In this document: positions 10,000 through 21,351 of the stretch, in pieces
How positions within the stretch are numbered: position 1 is the first letter of the stretch
How the letters are laid out: every line of letters starts with the position of its first letter
Assembly (NCBI GenBank): GCA_949126835.1
Contig: OX421508.1
Span: 12,397,994-12,461,993 of the forward strand
Direction: 5' to 3'
Source of the DNA: Anisus vortex
Taxonomy: Eukaryota; Mollusca; Gastropoda; Planorbidae
Length of the DNA: 64,000 bases
Program-made: the position numbers and the translations under genes
The notes under the pieces: model-generated
Database searches by the model: none
What the model saw: only the letters and a program-made list of their open reading frames with translations
Told to the model about the DNA's origin: nothing

Positions 10000-12900
10000 A
10001 TGGCTTCGAATATATCAAGTGAGGAACTTAATGCCATGTCATTTGCTGAACTAAAAGAATTAGCTGAGTCCTTTGGGATTGAGGCAGGACAGGCAAGACC
10101 TAATCGTAATCGTTTGACCAAAGAAATTATGACATGTTTGAACGGGCAGAATGCCATGAACACTGGTAGTGTAGTTGAAGTGGGACAGAACGATATCAAT
10201 GAAGGTTATGTAGCTCCCAGTGGGGGCGAGGTAATTGCCCACGGAGACGAGGTAAGAAATATGTCATCTAGATCATCAAACAATGATGAAGATGAAGGGT
10301 TGAGTGAAAACCTAAAATTCCAATTAGCTATGAAGAGAATGGAATTGGAAAGAATTAGGATAGAAAATGAAAGAATTAGGATAGAAACTGAAAGGGAAAA
10401 TGAAAGAATTAGGATAGAAACTGAAAGGGAAAATGAAAGAATTAGGATTGAAAGCAGAGAAAGGATAGAGATGGCACGCATGAACAGACCTGACCATCGT
10501 AGGGACAGCAATGGTATGGATATTAGCGCAATGAAGCAACACTTGCCTATATTCAGAGAAGAAGATGTTCAAGATTTCTTTTTGCTTTTTGAGAGGATAG
10601 CTGTAGATTATCAGTTCCCTGATGATAAGATGGCTTTATTGTTAAGGTCAACTCTCAACAAAGGAAAAGCATTGGACGTAGTGTTGAGTTTAACACCCGA
10701 GGAAATAAATGACTATGAAGTAATCAAAGATAGGGTGCTAAAAAGTTATTCCCTGACACCAGAAAAATATAGAAAGCTATTTAGAGACAGAAAGAAGGCA
10801 TATGATAAAACTCATGTAGACTTTTTGAGACAAAAGGAGAAAATGTTAGAACAGTGGCTAAGGTCACAGAATGTAAGTGAGTTTGATAAACTCAAGAACC
10901 TAATATTATTTGAGGAATTCAATGATTGTATTCGAGTGGATATTAAAACTCACATCTCAGACCGAGGGGTTGAAGATGTGCATGAAGCTGCTAGATTGGC
11001 AGATAACTATGCCATAATTCACGCCAGCATAAAGCCATATTATGCTGACAAACCCAAAGTGCACAAACCAGAGCCCAAGGAGGCTAGTAAACCAAAAGAG
11101 ACAAGTGAAAACAATAATAAGAACAGTGGTGTAAATAATAATAGTAACTTAGTTCATTTCAGGAAGCAGACAGATGTAAATAAAGCAAAGGTGGTATGTT
11201 TCAATTGCAAGAAAGAGGGCCACATGAAGAAAGATTGTTGGATCCTTACCAAGAAGCAAGGTGCTATTCTACACTGTGCCAGAGTGCAGAAAGATAGCAA
11301 GCAGACAGAAGAAGTGTGCAACACAGGGTCAAGAAACTCAAAAGAAATGCGGCCGGCATCGCCCATAGTTGTGGAGTCGATGGTTTTTGAGAACAGTCTA
11401 TCTAAGGTAAAAGAGAATAGCTGTACTCAATCTATTATGCTTTCAGAAGGCCGTGAGGAACAGATGGTTCCTGAAGTCCCGGAAGAGGACGACCTATCCG
11501 ATTTTCGACCCTTTGTCTACGAGGGGACAGTGTCGACAGAAGTCGATGTACTCAGCAAGAAGAAAATACAGATATTACGTGACACGGGTTCTGCTGTCAG
11601 CGTGATCCTGGAGGGCAGTGTGCCGTTAACGGATGCCACCAGTACCGGTGAGTCTGTTGTGCTGAGAGGTGCTAGTATGGAGGCTGTGGAAGCTCCACTG
11701 CACAGAATAAAACTCGAGTCGGATATTTTTACAGGTAACATCGTAGTGGGAGTGTGGCGCGCACTACCCGTCAAATGCGTTTCCATGATATTAGGAAATG
11801 ACATTATGGGCGGCAGAGTCACTGTCGAGCCCATGGTTAAAGTGTTGGAGACAAAGATGGCGGAGGACAAAAACCTACGTCCTGCCAATGAACGCCCAAC
11901 ATGTGCACTGACAAGAGCAATGCAGAAAAAGAAGTCGGTAAAGACTCCTGCTACGCCGTGTAGTGCAACGAAAGATGTGCTTGTCTGTTCTGAAGACACA
12001 CATGCGAATGAAACAGTGATAACAGAAACACCTGACATCGATTTAAGTGCTACGTTCTTTGCTGAACTAACAACTGGTGATGCAACCGAGAACGATAACA
12101 TTTTGTCACCAAAGCAGAAATTGGTGAAAGAACAATTGAATGACGAAGTAATAATGCAACTCAGAATGAAAGCTGTTGATGAAAAGACTGCAGATGCAAT
12201 GGCGGAATGTTTCTACATAAAAGATGAAGTGTTGATGAGAAAGTCGAAACCGCTCAACTCAGGTACAAACGAGTGGGACAGTATTCACCAGATTGTAATA
12301 CCTAAGTGCTATCGTCAAGATATACTGCGTATGGCGCATGATCTTCCTTTCGCTGGTCACATGGGAGTCCGAAAAATGCACCAAAGTATCCTCCCTTACT
12401 TCTACTGGCCAGGACTGAGAAGAGATGTCGAACAATACTGCAAGACTTGCCACGTATGCCAAATGGTAGGACGTCCTAACCAACGAATTCCTGTCGCTCC
12501 ACTCCAGCCGATACCAGCGTTCGACGAACCATTCAGTCATATACTCATTGATTGCGTGGGCCCGTTGCCGAAAACAAAAGCCGGTTTTCAATACCTGCTC
12601 ACAGTCATGTGTTCATCCACTCGCTTCCCGGAAGCCATTCCGTTGCGGAACATAACAACAGTGAAGGTGGTAGACGCCCTGACAAATTTCTTCACACGTT
12701 ATGGCCTACCGAAGACAGTACAGTCCGACCAGGGGACTAACTTTACTTCGAACATTTTCAAACAAGTCATGGAACAATTAGGGATAAGCCATAGGCTATC
12801 AAGTGCCTATCATCCTGAGAGCCAGGGAGCTCTGGAAAGGTTTCATCAGACATTAAAATCGATGCTTAAAAAGTACTGTTATGAAAACGAGAAAGACTGG

Positions 12901-13860
12901 GATAAGGGTGTGCCTTATGTACTGTTCGCTGCAAGGGAGGCCACTCAGGAATCCCTGGGGTTTAGCCCATTCGAACTTGTGTATGGACACTCAGTCAGAG
13001 GTCCGTTGAAACTTCTACATGAAACTTGGCTAACGGACAGTGAACCGATTGGACTTTTGTCATATGTAGATAAATTTAAAAATAGGCTTTATCATGCTTT
13101 TAACCATGTGAAGATTCATTTTCCACAGATGCAGGAGCGTATGAGACAGAACTATGACCGTAAAGCTACAGCTAGAACTTTTGCACCAGGTGACAAAGTT
13201 CTTGTGTTTCTACCTTTGCAAAATCAGCCTTTAAGTGCAAAGTTTAGTGGACCCTATGAGATAGAGTCAAAGCTTGGCGAGGTCAATTATTTGATAAAGA
13301 CTCCTGACCGGAGACAAAAGCAGAGGGTATGCCATATTAATTTGCTTAAGCCCTATGTTTCCAGGGAAAAGAGTAAACCACGGGAGGTCCCCATGATTTC
13401 ATTAGCTAGGGTCCCGACGGATTTATCTAGGATAGAATATAAGTTTGCAGAAAGTAAACTTAATAATACAGATGCCCTTAAGAGTTTAGATACAAGGCTA
13501 GAACATCTTCCGGTAGAAGATATTGAGCTGGTACATAAAAATAAGTCAATGTTTACAAATGTTCCCAGTAAAACACATGTCATAGAGCACGATGTAGTGT
13601 TAACCAATAGTGCCAGGTCTATTAAACAGCATCCATTTGACCCCATCAGACCTGAGCATATTAAATTAGATGTAAAGTATATGATAGAAGATGACATAGG
13701 AGAAAAATGTGATAGCAAATGGTCTACACCCTGTTTGATGGTACCAAAAGCCGACCACACACTGCAGTTTTATAGAGACCTTGGGAAATTAAGTAATTTG
13801 ACAAAGACCGACTGGTATCCCATTCCCCGTATCATCGACAAGATAGAGACAAGGTCATAG
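10000..13860 (+). CDS. Gag-PR-INT polyprotein with truncated RT (LTR element 1)
   Basis: One open frame of 1,286 codons. Residues about 1-50 form a SAP-like helix-turn-helix segment (SFAELKELAESFGIE). Residues 105-165 are a charged coiled coil with repeated ERIRIE. Residues 225-340 are a SCAN-like capsid region (LTPEKYRKLFR, then FLRQKEKMLEQWLRS). A CCHC zinc knuckle lies at C400, C403, H408 and C413. The aspartic protease motif LRDTGSA has D528. Integrase follows: HHCC zinc site H780, H787, C814, C817, and a catalytic D851, D910, E946 (D,D-35-E). After INT the frame enters the finger region of RT (SIKQHPF, then WSTPCLMVPK, then YPIPRI) and ends. This proves the order PR-INT-RT rather than the usual PR-RT-RH-INT. 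The RT has lost its FCIDYR-type core and everything beyond it. Confidence 0.93.
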   Translation: MASNISSEELNAMSFAELKELAESFGIEAGQARPNRNRLTKEIMTCLNGQNAMNTGSVVEVGQNDINEGYVAPSGGEVIAHGDEVRNMSSRSSNNDEDEGLSENLKFQLAMKRMELERIRIENERIRIETERENERIRIETERENERIRIESRERIEMARMNRPDHRRDSNGMDISAMKQHLPIFREEDVQDFFLLFERIAVDYQFPDDKMALLLRSTLNKGKALDVVLSLTPEEINDYEVIKDRVLKSYSLTPEKYRKLFRDRKKAYDKTHVDFLRQKEKMLEQWLRSQNVSEFDKLKNLILFEEFNDCIRVDIKTHISDRGVEDVHEAARLADNYAIIHASIKPYYADKPKVHKPEPKEASKPKETSENNNKNSGVNNNSNLVHFRKQTDVNKAKVVCFNCKKEGHMKKDCWILTKKQGAILHCARVQKDSKQTEEVCNTGSRNSKEMRPASPIVVESMVFENSLSKVKENSCTQSIMLSEGREEQMVPEVPEEDDLSDFRPFVYEGTVSTEVDVLSKKKIQILRDTGSAVSVILEGSVPLTDATSTGESVVLRGASMEAVEAPLHRIKLESDIFTGNIVVGVWRALPVKCVSMILGNDIMGGRVTVEPMVKVLETKMAEDKNLRPANERPTCALTRAMQKKKSVKTPATPCSATKDVLVCSEDTHANETVITETPDIDLSATFFAELTTGDATENDNILSPKQKLVKEQLNDEVIMQLRMKAVDEKTADAMAECFYIKDEVLMRKSKPLNSGTNEWDSIHQIVIPKCYRQDILRMAHDLPFAGHMGVRKMHQSILPYFYWPGLRRDVEQYCKTCHVCQMVGRPNQRIPVAPLQPIPAFDEPFSHILIDCVGPLPKTKAGFQYLLTVMCSSTRFPEAIPLRNITTVKVVDALTNFFTRYGLPKTVQSDQGTNFTSNIFKQVMEQLGISHRLSSAYHPESQGALERFHQTLKSMLKKYCYENEKDWDKGVPYVLFAAREATQESLGFSPFELVYGHSVRGPLKLLHETWLTDSEPIGLLSYVDKFKNRLYHAFNHVKIHFPQMQERMRQNYDRKATARTFAPGDKVLVFLPLQNQPLSAKFSGPYEIESKLGEVNYLIKTPDRRQKQRVCHINLLKPYVSREKSKPREVPMISLARVPTDLSRIEYKFAESKLNNTDALKSLDTRLEHLPVEDIELVHKNKSMFTNVPSKTHVIEHDVVLTNSARSIKQHPFDPIRPEHIKLDVKYMIEDDIGEKCDSKWSTPCLMVPKADHTLQFYRDLGKLSNLTKTDWYPIPRIIDKIETRS

Positions 13861-13892
13861 CTGATACTCTATCTCGGGTGCTACATGATTGA
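13849..13892 (+). pseudogene. Residual RNase H C-terminus after the RT deletion (element 1)
   Basis: In a frame different from the main ORF, 13,851-13,892 reads KVIADTLSRVLHD and then stop, the same ending as the RNase H of element 3 (VADTLSRVMPED, stop at 57,555). So about 1 kb, from just after the YPIPRI motif to just before ADTLSR, has been deleted and the rest left out of frame. This dates the loss as a deletion in an ancestor that once had RT. Confidence 0.85.
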
Positions 13893-15133
13893 CTGAATAA
13901 CCCCATACTTCTTTTTCAGATCATCTCACTTATTCATTAAGAATGTGTCATGATAACCTATCATTCGTTTGAATTTTGATTATGGAATACCTATAGAATA
14001 CTTGTATCATACAGAAGTCAAGTCTTTTGAAAGTATTAATAATTCTTATAATCATGTATAATATTGATGTTCTGATATATTTTAAATTCATTTGATTATG
14101 GAAAAGAAATTCCATTTAAATGTTGATGCATGATGCAATAAATATATAATATGCACGTATTTACTTGATATGGATGGATAAAAGTAATTGTCATCACATG
14201 CAATTAAGTGGGAAAACTTTGAGATAGTTGATTTATTATCTTGTTTTATTTTAGTTAATGAATGGAACTAAATAATAATATGTACAATTTTTATCTTAGA
14301 AAGAGATGTAATCTTAATTGGTATAAATTAATAGATAATATTGGAAATCTATTGCTAAATTGTTATATCATGGTAATAGAATGGGAAAAACTAGTGGATA
14401 TTCACTATGTTGTATAGGTTGTTATATATTCCATATATCCGGGAATGGAGGGAAACAAAGGTACCTAAAGGTGTGCACTCATTCAACCCTGAACAATCTT
14501 TTATATTAAACTTTCAAATTTGCCAAAAACGCATAATAGTGGATTACATTTTAATATTGAGATTACTGTAGTAATCGTAACTAGAGTGTATTTTCTCCTC
14601 GTATTTGAGAAAAGGGGAAGTATCATCATCTTAGGTATGAACCCTGTTAATGTCAAGTTGACACTGTAATTTAAAGGGGAAGTAACCTATAGTTTGATTC
14701 GAGTTATGTATTACTTATCTTTTGGTTTGTATATTAGAAGTAAACTGTTGAAAATTGACAGAGTTTGAGCAATGTTATATTTGTTTAAATAGATTAAGAC
14801 TTTTTGCAAATTTTGGTGGAAATCCACACAACTGTACATAGTTAAAATAAGAATGACTAGAATATTTTTGAATTATTTGTACTTGTTGAGACATTAGTTA
14901 ATATTAATATTAACGGGGAAATATTTGTCCATCACGTTATAATCACAATTACCATTGGGTAGTGACACTTTTTATAATTTAGTTGTGCCAGTGAGCCATG
15001 TTTGCTTAAATTGTCTTATAATCTTCCATTGATTGATGGTTGTTAAAACGATAGTGTTAAGTACGAAAAATGTACCATGTTGAGTATTACTTGGGTAATT
15101 ATGGTACATTATTTCTTTCATTGGGTGGGGGCG
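13893..15133 (+). other. 3' noncoding region and purine-rich tract of LTR element 1
   Basis: About 1.2 kb with no coding potential. It ends TTGGGTGGGGGCG directly before the right LTR, the position and composition of a polypurine tract for plus-strand priming. No envelope-like ORF is seen. Confidence 0.7.
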
Positions 15134-15806
15134 TGTCATGTATATTGTTTTTCCAAGAATTGGAACACGCAATGTTTATTCTCCTCTCTCTCTCTTTTCT
15201 TACTACACGCGATATTAGGACGTTTAGTGGGAAAACGAAAGGTTCTAGGTAATGCTGGGATTCTGTGTTGATCTCAAATTCTCAGAGTCTGGGAACGACT
15301 CATTATTTAATAGGGGAAGTTCATATCGTTTTGTTATGAGTTTTGTAATGTTACCATGATTTTCACCCCTACTGGTAATGGGTCTATCCCTTGCACCACT
15401 CGGATAGTATTTAATGATTTGTTTTGTCTGAAAGACAGAGAGTTTCAAAATATGTTCCTTTGAACGTTTGTGTTTGCACTATTTTATTCTAACTGTACAT
15501 AATAGATATATTGTATATATTGAACATACCACCTGAAATAAACTATCAACAACAGTTACACTGAAGCTTCTTTGTCAAGTTACTATCCTATTGTGTTGTA
15601 TACATTACTATAAGATTTATCTACTACCATAATTTACAAGAAAGGAAATGTTGGAATACAAATACTGAATTTGTGCCCAGGACTATAAGAAGAGTTCGTG
15701 TAATACTGAAACATAAATACTAATAATTAAAGTCTCCCCTAGGACTAACGAGAATTATCAGCAAGATCTACACAGCTCTGGCCACAAGGGGATTGTGGAC
15801 GTAACA
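15134..15806 (+). repeat. LTR element 1, right LTR (673 bp)
   Basis: Runs from TGTCATG to GTAACA. It is followed by the CTAG target duplication (15,807-15,810). It is uninterrupted and therefore shows the pre-insertion TTAA site used by the 4.06-kb DNA element in its partner LTR. Confidence 0.95.
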
Positions 15807-15967
15807 CTAGACACACCAACAAACCTAAGACTAAAGAAAATACTAAACACACCAACAAACCTAAGACTAAAGAAAATACTAAACACACCAACAAACCTAA
15901 GACTAAAGAAAATACTAAACACGCCAACAAACCTAAGACTAAAGAAAATACTAAACACAACAACAAA
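15807..15967 (+). repeat. 36-bp minisatellite, continuation
   Basis: About four further units ('ctagacacaccaacaaacc...') match the last units before 4,845, showing that LTR element 1 inserted within one array. Confidence 0.93.
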
Positions 15968-16794
15968 AACATAGACATTGACCTACCTATCACTTTCATC
16001 AAAATCCCTTGACACCCAATCAAAAACACACACTTAATTACAATAGCAGAATACAACAATCTGGTGCAACTATCTCAATACACGGAAGGACCAAAATCAT
16101 TTCACACCACATATAACAGAATAACTTTTCAGACACAAACTAGACATTTAAAATAAACAAGCACAAAGATTCAACCCATGTATAAAATTTATTTTATTGT
16201 TTTTGAAATTCTTATGTATATTTCTCTCATTTTTTTTAAACTACCGATTGTGCTTTTCAACATGCATTAAACTTTCAATTACTACTATTTTAAATACTAC
16301 TGTTAATTAACGGTATGACAAGTATTATTACTACTACCAGGGCATTCGCAAAGATTTTAAAAGTCGAAAGAGATGGGAACTAGGTCCTATAGACTCTCCA
16401 TTCGTTTTTATTTTTGGCAATCTTCAAGCCTTAACTCTAAGACTGTTCTTAAATTATCAGTCAATTGAAAATGTACGATTATTATATAGATTAAATGAAT
16501 ACTGATGAAAACAAGATAGTAGCTAAAGAGATGTTTCAGATTTATATTTATAATGTAAGTATATTAATTAACGGTTTGGTAATTTTATGTATGTTTTTTT
16601 TACAAATATGAGCAACAAAAGATGTGTATATGATAAATTCTTAAAGAGAAATGCAAATTATGAAGTAAAACAAAAAAAAATATATTAATGCCCTACGACA
16701 TGAAAAAGCCTATTATCTCCCTTGATTAAATTTTGAAGTTACTCGAGACGTCTAAAAATTGAGATTTTATTAGCTAGTAATGTACTAGTAATGT
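15968..16794. other. Unassigned AT-rich DNA
   Basis: About 0.8 kb without coding signal or repeat structure that I can recognise. Confidence 0.4.
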
Positions 16795-18930
16795 AATGAC
16801 TGTGACAGCGATCATATCCCAGTCATATGTAATTTAAAACAAAAACTAAAACAACTCAAGAAATCAAAAATAAAACCCATACTTGAACTTAACCTTTTAA
16901 ACAGATGATAATTTGAAAGAAAAGTTTACAATAGCTGTAAAAAAAAATTTTGCAGCACTTGAAAACTTTTGCGAATGGGAAGAGAGATGGCAGGAATTCA
17001 ATAGATGCATCTAGATGGCGATTGAAGAAAACTTACCAAAACATAACAGAAAACAACACAAGAAATGGATCACGACAGAAATTCTAGAGCTAATGGAACA
17101 TAGAAGACTGGCAAAAAAAGGACGATAAGAAATATCAAGTACTAAATAAAGAAATAAATAAAAAAATACAATGAAGCTAAAGAAAACTGGCTTAATGAAC
17201 AATGCGCAGAACTGGAAAACATCAAGATTGAAAATAATAAGTTTGTACATGAGAAAATAAGAGAAATATCTGGGAAAAGAAAAAGGACACAATCAAGCTG
17301 CATTAAATCAAAAGAAGCAAATTATTCTGTTAGATAAAGAAGACATACTATGCAGATGGGCAGAATATATTGAGGAACTATTTGATGTGACAGGGAAGAG
17401 AAACCAAACTTAACCAAAAATATTGAAGGCCCTTCAATATTGAAAGACGAAGTTGAAAATGCTATCAGGAAAATGAAAAATGGTAGGGCCCCAGGGCCTG
17501 ACAACATTACAGTGGAAATATATGACGCATTGGGAGAAATAGGCATAAACGAAATAACTCAACTTGTTAACAAAATATATGATACTGGCAAGATCCCCTC
17601 AAGCTTAAGCAGATCAATTTTCATCACAATACCCAAGAAACCTGGAGCAACAGAGTGTGAATCACACAGAACAATTAGCTTAATGAATCATGTCACTAAA
17701 ATACTCCTCAGAATAATCATGGAAAGAATAAGAAGTAAAATCCATCCTGAAATTTCAGAAACACAGTTTGGATTTGTTGCAGACAAAGGCCCAATAAATT
17801 CAATTTTCACCTTATCTATGCTAATTGAAAGATGTATCCAGATGCAAAAAGACCTGTAATTGTGCTTTATAGATTATTCCAAGGCGTTTGACAAAGTCAA
17901 ACATCAAGATCTATTTAATATATTACAAGATCTGGACATAGATGGTAAAGACCTCAGAATAATAAGAAATCTATACTGGGAGCAAGAAGCTGCCATTAGA
18001 TATGAAGGGGAGTTAGTGCATTCAAACCAATAAAGAGAGGAGTCAGGCAGGGATGTGTTTTATCACCAGACCTCTTCAACATCTAAAGGGAAATAATACT
18101 CCGGAATATGGAACACCTAGATGGTATTAAAGTTGGCGGAAAGAATATAAATAATCTGAGATATGCAGACGACACAGTACCAATGGCAGAATCAGAAAGT
18201 GCCCTGCACACTAATCCAAATAAGGTGGTAGAGGAGAGCCAACTTAAAGGATTACCCTCAATCTCAGTAAGACCGAAGTAATGGTAATCTCTAAGAAAAC
18301 ACAACCTCCAGGATGCTCTATATCCAGTGAAGGCAAAAATATCAAACAAATCAGTTCATTTCAGTATCTGGGCTATACAATAACACAGGAAGGCAAATGC
18401 AACAAGGAAATAAAAAGAAGAATCGCAATATCTAAAAACAGCTTTATGAGCTTAAGCAGTATTATGAAAAACAGGAATATCAGAATATGTACCAAAATGC
18501 GCATACTGAAGGGATATGTTTGGTCTGTTCTTTTATATGGGTGTGAATGTTGGACTATTGATAGAAATGTGGTTTCTAAGAAGGATGATGAGAATATCAT
18601 GGACTGAAAAGAAATCTAATGCAGAAGTGTTGAAAACAGCATGTACCTCAAGAGAACTCATTAAAACCATTAGAAACAGACAGATGAAATTCCTAGGACA
18701 CATTTATAGGAAAGATAGTATAGAAAGACTGGTTTTGTGTGGGAAAATATCTGGTAAGAGAGACAGAGGAAGACAAAGGCTGACATATGTAGAAAGCCTG
18801 AACGAATGGTCCACAAACAACAACATAAGTAATAATAACTTCCTACAAATAGCTAACAACAGGAAAGAATGGAGAGTCATGACCGCCGATGTCTGCTCCA
18901 GACCTGGCACCTAAAGAAGAAGAAGTAATG
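16795..18930 (+). mobile_element. Decayed LINE (endonuclease/reverse transcriptase), frameshifted
   Basis: Pieces of one non-LTR retrotransposon ORF lie in order in shifting frames. The end of the endonuclease shows the SDHIPVI motif near 16,815. The RT core has MKNGRAPGPDNI (about 17,470), then QFGF, then CFIDYSKAFDKV (about 17,865, just after a stop), then RGVRQGCVLSPDLF (about 18,035) and RYADDT (about 18,160). The C-terminal part has LLYGCECWT (18,535), RRMMRISWTEK and KFLGHIYRKDS (18,690). It ends with an AAGAAGAAG tail (about 18,915). Stops and frameshifts mean it is dead. The C-terminal signature is typical of the widespread RTE/craniofacial-protein-2-like endonuclease-RT family; the exact clade is uncertain. 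Confidence 0.88.
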
Positions 18931-20216
18931 TACAATGGCTTTTTTAGTGTTACAAATTAGTATATAGGTCATTAACTAAATCCATGTAGTCTTTGCTGTC
19001 TAAGATATACAATTCAATATGTTTACGTAAGGAATCTAAATTACAACACATTTATACATTTTAAAAAAGAATGGTTTTTTGTTCCAGCTTGGTATAATAC
19101 GCATGTGGCATGTATAATATCTTAAAACATTTCCATGTCGACGGCATGTAAATGTATGCTTGTTCAAACATAATTTGACTTCATTCTAGAATATACTAAT
19201 TATTTTTAGATGCAAAGTTCTTACTTTACGTCAGTTTTAACTTTATCTATCATTCTAATTGTTCCTTCCAACTGCAAATTTTACACTTTTTTTATATAGT
19301 GTTTACTCACGTTGAATTTTGTTTTAGAGAAATACTATAGAACGTCAAACCACTGTCAAACCACGCCTATATAAAGGTCTATAAAAAAAAATTGAAAAAC
19401 AAATAGTTGTCACTGACAAAAAAATTATATTATGTATTATTTCTAACGTTTTTTCTTTACAACTTTCCGTTGAATCTTTGGCGCCTTCTAAATGGAACAA
19501 TTTGTCTCAGACAATGAGATTTGACGACCAAAAAGTATTTTTACTCCCTTTCTTTTAACTCGTACCGTCTGTCTGTCTGTCTGCTTGGTTGGTTGGCTGC
19601 TTGGATGTTTGATTGTTAGCAAAACTTTGCATCGATTTTTCGACCACTTCCCGTCGTCCCATCGAGCTGAAACTTGGGTCGCAGACTATGTCCAGACTAA
19701 CAATACATTCTATCAAATTTTCAGCATCATAGCCTTTGGAACAGTCACTAATACCTTCGACCAATTTGCAAATCGAAGAGAATGGAAACATGGCTGTCTC
19801 TACCTGAAGAGACGAAAGAAAATAAACTTTTCGGATATGTTCGTTTTTACGAAATAAATAGAATGAAAACTACACAATATAGCCGAAACAAAGTGAGTTA
19901 TCTTTTTAGGTTTTTTGCGGGCCAATGCTAGAAAAAAAAAGAATGCACAAAATTTTAGTGTGGAAATTCATAAGGTATGATATCACTTATATTTATTTTA
20001 ATATATCAAAATATAAATTAAATATAAACTTAGTTTACAAAGAAAGGGAGTATAATAAACACTGTGTTTTTATAAGTTAGTTTTTTTTTAATATTTAAAT
20101 TAAAACCTCTTCTTTAACAAGTGGTTGTTTGTCTTAGTTACCCATACATGCAACTGCCAGCAGGAACTTATATATACATACCTAATAGCATGAATACAAG
20201 CGCTGTAAAAATAATT
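18931..20216. other. Unassigned DNA, possible dispersed repeat at 19,550-19,860
   Basis: No gene recognised. The block at 19,560-19,860 begins with (CTGT)n and contains 'gcatcgatttttcgaccacttcccgtcg...gagctgaaacttgg', which reads like one of the dispersed molluscan repeats that start 'ccgtctgtctgtc', but I cannot prove this from a single copy. Confidence 0.35.
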
Positions 20217-20530
20217 ATTATAATCTTATCTTATCATACATTACAGACGCTCCTTCTATAAAGAAGATTATTGCGTCCTACGCTCATCCGTGGTCCGAGG
20301 CTAGTCTTGCATTTTTATTAGTGTTTTAAATGATGTTAAGTTACTAGTTTTCCTGGTTTGTTCAGGTAACCCATTCCCTGCCCGAATGCCACTCGGGAAG
20401 AAAGAGTACTTATATGCATTTGTTCTCGTATAAGGGACAAGGAAAGTGCTTTTGTCTTTATGTTTATCTGAGCTATGCAACAGGTTGTTATTGGGTTGTA
20501 TTTCTAAATTAGAAATTATCCTAAATGTAT
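20217..20530 (-). mobile_element. 5'-truncated LINE, RT C-terminus and 3' UTR
   Basis: On the minus strand from about 20,500 to 20,325 one frame reads VPYTRTNAYKYSFFPSGIRA, then GLPE, LTSFKTLIKMQD and stop. 'SFFP..IR.WN.LP....SL.SFK' is the characteristic C-terminal tail of CR1/L2/Jockey-type RT proteins. The following minus-strand 3' region ends in a GATAA-type microsatellite at about 20,217. Confidence 0.75.
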
Positions 20531-20556
20531 ATTACTAGTGAAAAAAGTGTCGCTAT

Positions 20557-20740
20557 GATTAACTGTCCGTATGTTTAAGCGTCGTGTGATTAAGTGCTCG
20601 TATGTTTATCTGTCGAGGGATTAAGTGGCCGTATGTTTAAATGTCGTGTGGTTAAGTGTCCGTATATTTATCCGACGTGTGGTTAAGTGTCTATGTTTAA
20701 GTGTCGCATGTTTATCTGTCGTATGTTTAAATGTCGTGTA
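20557..20740 (+). repeat. Degenerate repeat, about 31 bp
   Basis: Alternating motifs 'tgtccgtatgtttaa' and 'gtcgtgtgattaag' recur about every 31 bp, with drift, for about six copies. The array ends exactly where homology with the right palindrome arm begins, so it may mark the outer breakpoint. Confidence 0.75.
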
Positions 20741-21351
20741 ATTAGATTTGGAATTAATAACATTTCTTAGACAAAAAAGAGAATCTATTTGTATATATAG
20801 ATGTCACAGTAGGATAAAGATTTCCTATCGCTCTTTACGGATCAAGACCGCAAAAGTATGACATGTAAGATTATATTTTTTTTACAGTTATGTTTACTAT
20901 AAAATATAGAAGTAAATTTATTTATAGAACTGTATTAAAAAAAAAAATAAAGTAGACCTATTCTATATTTTTGTTTAAATTTTTGTGTTGTTGTAATACT
21001 AGCAAGTAAACATATTTGATAAATTTATGCAATGACAGAACTATTTATTTTTGCAAGCTCCTAAAGACTTCCTGTCTTGCGTGAATGATTGTATGTCTTT
21101 GATATAACCCAGACAAATATATAGAAAATTATATTAAATTATTTAAACTGTAGACCAGTGAATTCCTTTTTTCTTTTATGTTTGTTTCACATCTTCTATC
21201 TCTAACGTTACAGACGCTACTTCTAGACTAAAAAAGATAATTGCGAGTTTGGATATGGTAGATTTTTTTTAAATGTTCTTTGCCAGCCCAACAGTAGGCT
21301 GTGTAGACTAAAAATAACCCGTCAGACGAAAACGGGGCAAAAGACGACAAC

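Larger units (their letters stand above)
4846..15806 (+). mobile_element. LTR element 1: Gmr1-like Ty3/gypsy retrotransposon lacking RT-RNase H
   Basis: The element is bounded by 673-bp LTRs and a 4-bp target duplication CTAG (4,842-4,845 and 15,807-15,810) lying within the 36-bp minisatellite. Order inside is left LTR, 59-bp leader repeats, one 1,286-codon Gag-PR-INT ORF with a stub of RT, 3' noncoding region, purine-rich tract and right LTR. Without the TTAA element nested in the left LTR it is about 6.9 kb. By eye the two LTRs differ at one position in 673 (about 4,858), so insertion was recent. RT-RNase H is missing (junction near 13,850), making the copy non-autonomous. Confidence 0.93.

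Noticed and set aside
9704..10054. 116-codon frame in the element 1 leader
   Set aside because: It overlaps the Gag start in another frame, consists of the A/T-rich leader, and has no counterpart in elements 2 or 3.
11517..12101. 194-codon antisense frame inside element 1
   Set aside because: It lies opposite the conserved PR-INT coding sequence and has no recognisable motif; it is a shadow of the real frame.
17011..17546. Minus-strand hydrophobic frames
   Set aside because: They are antisense to the A-rich LINE coding strand and only reflect its composition.
19585..19857. 90-codon plus-strand frame
   Set aside because: It starts in (CTGT)n sequence, has no recognisable motif and looks like a dispersed repeat.
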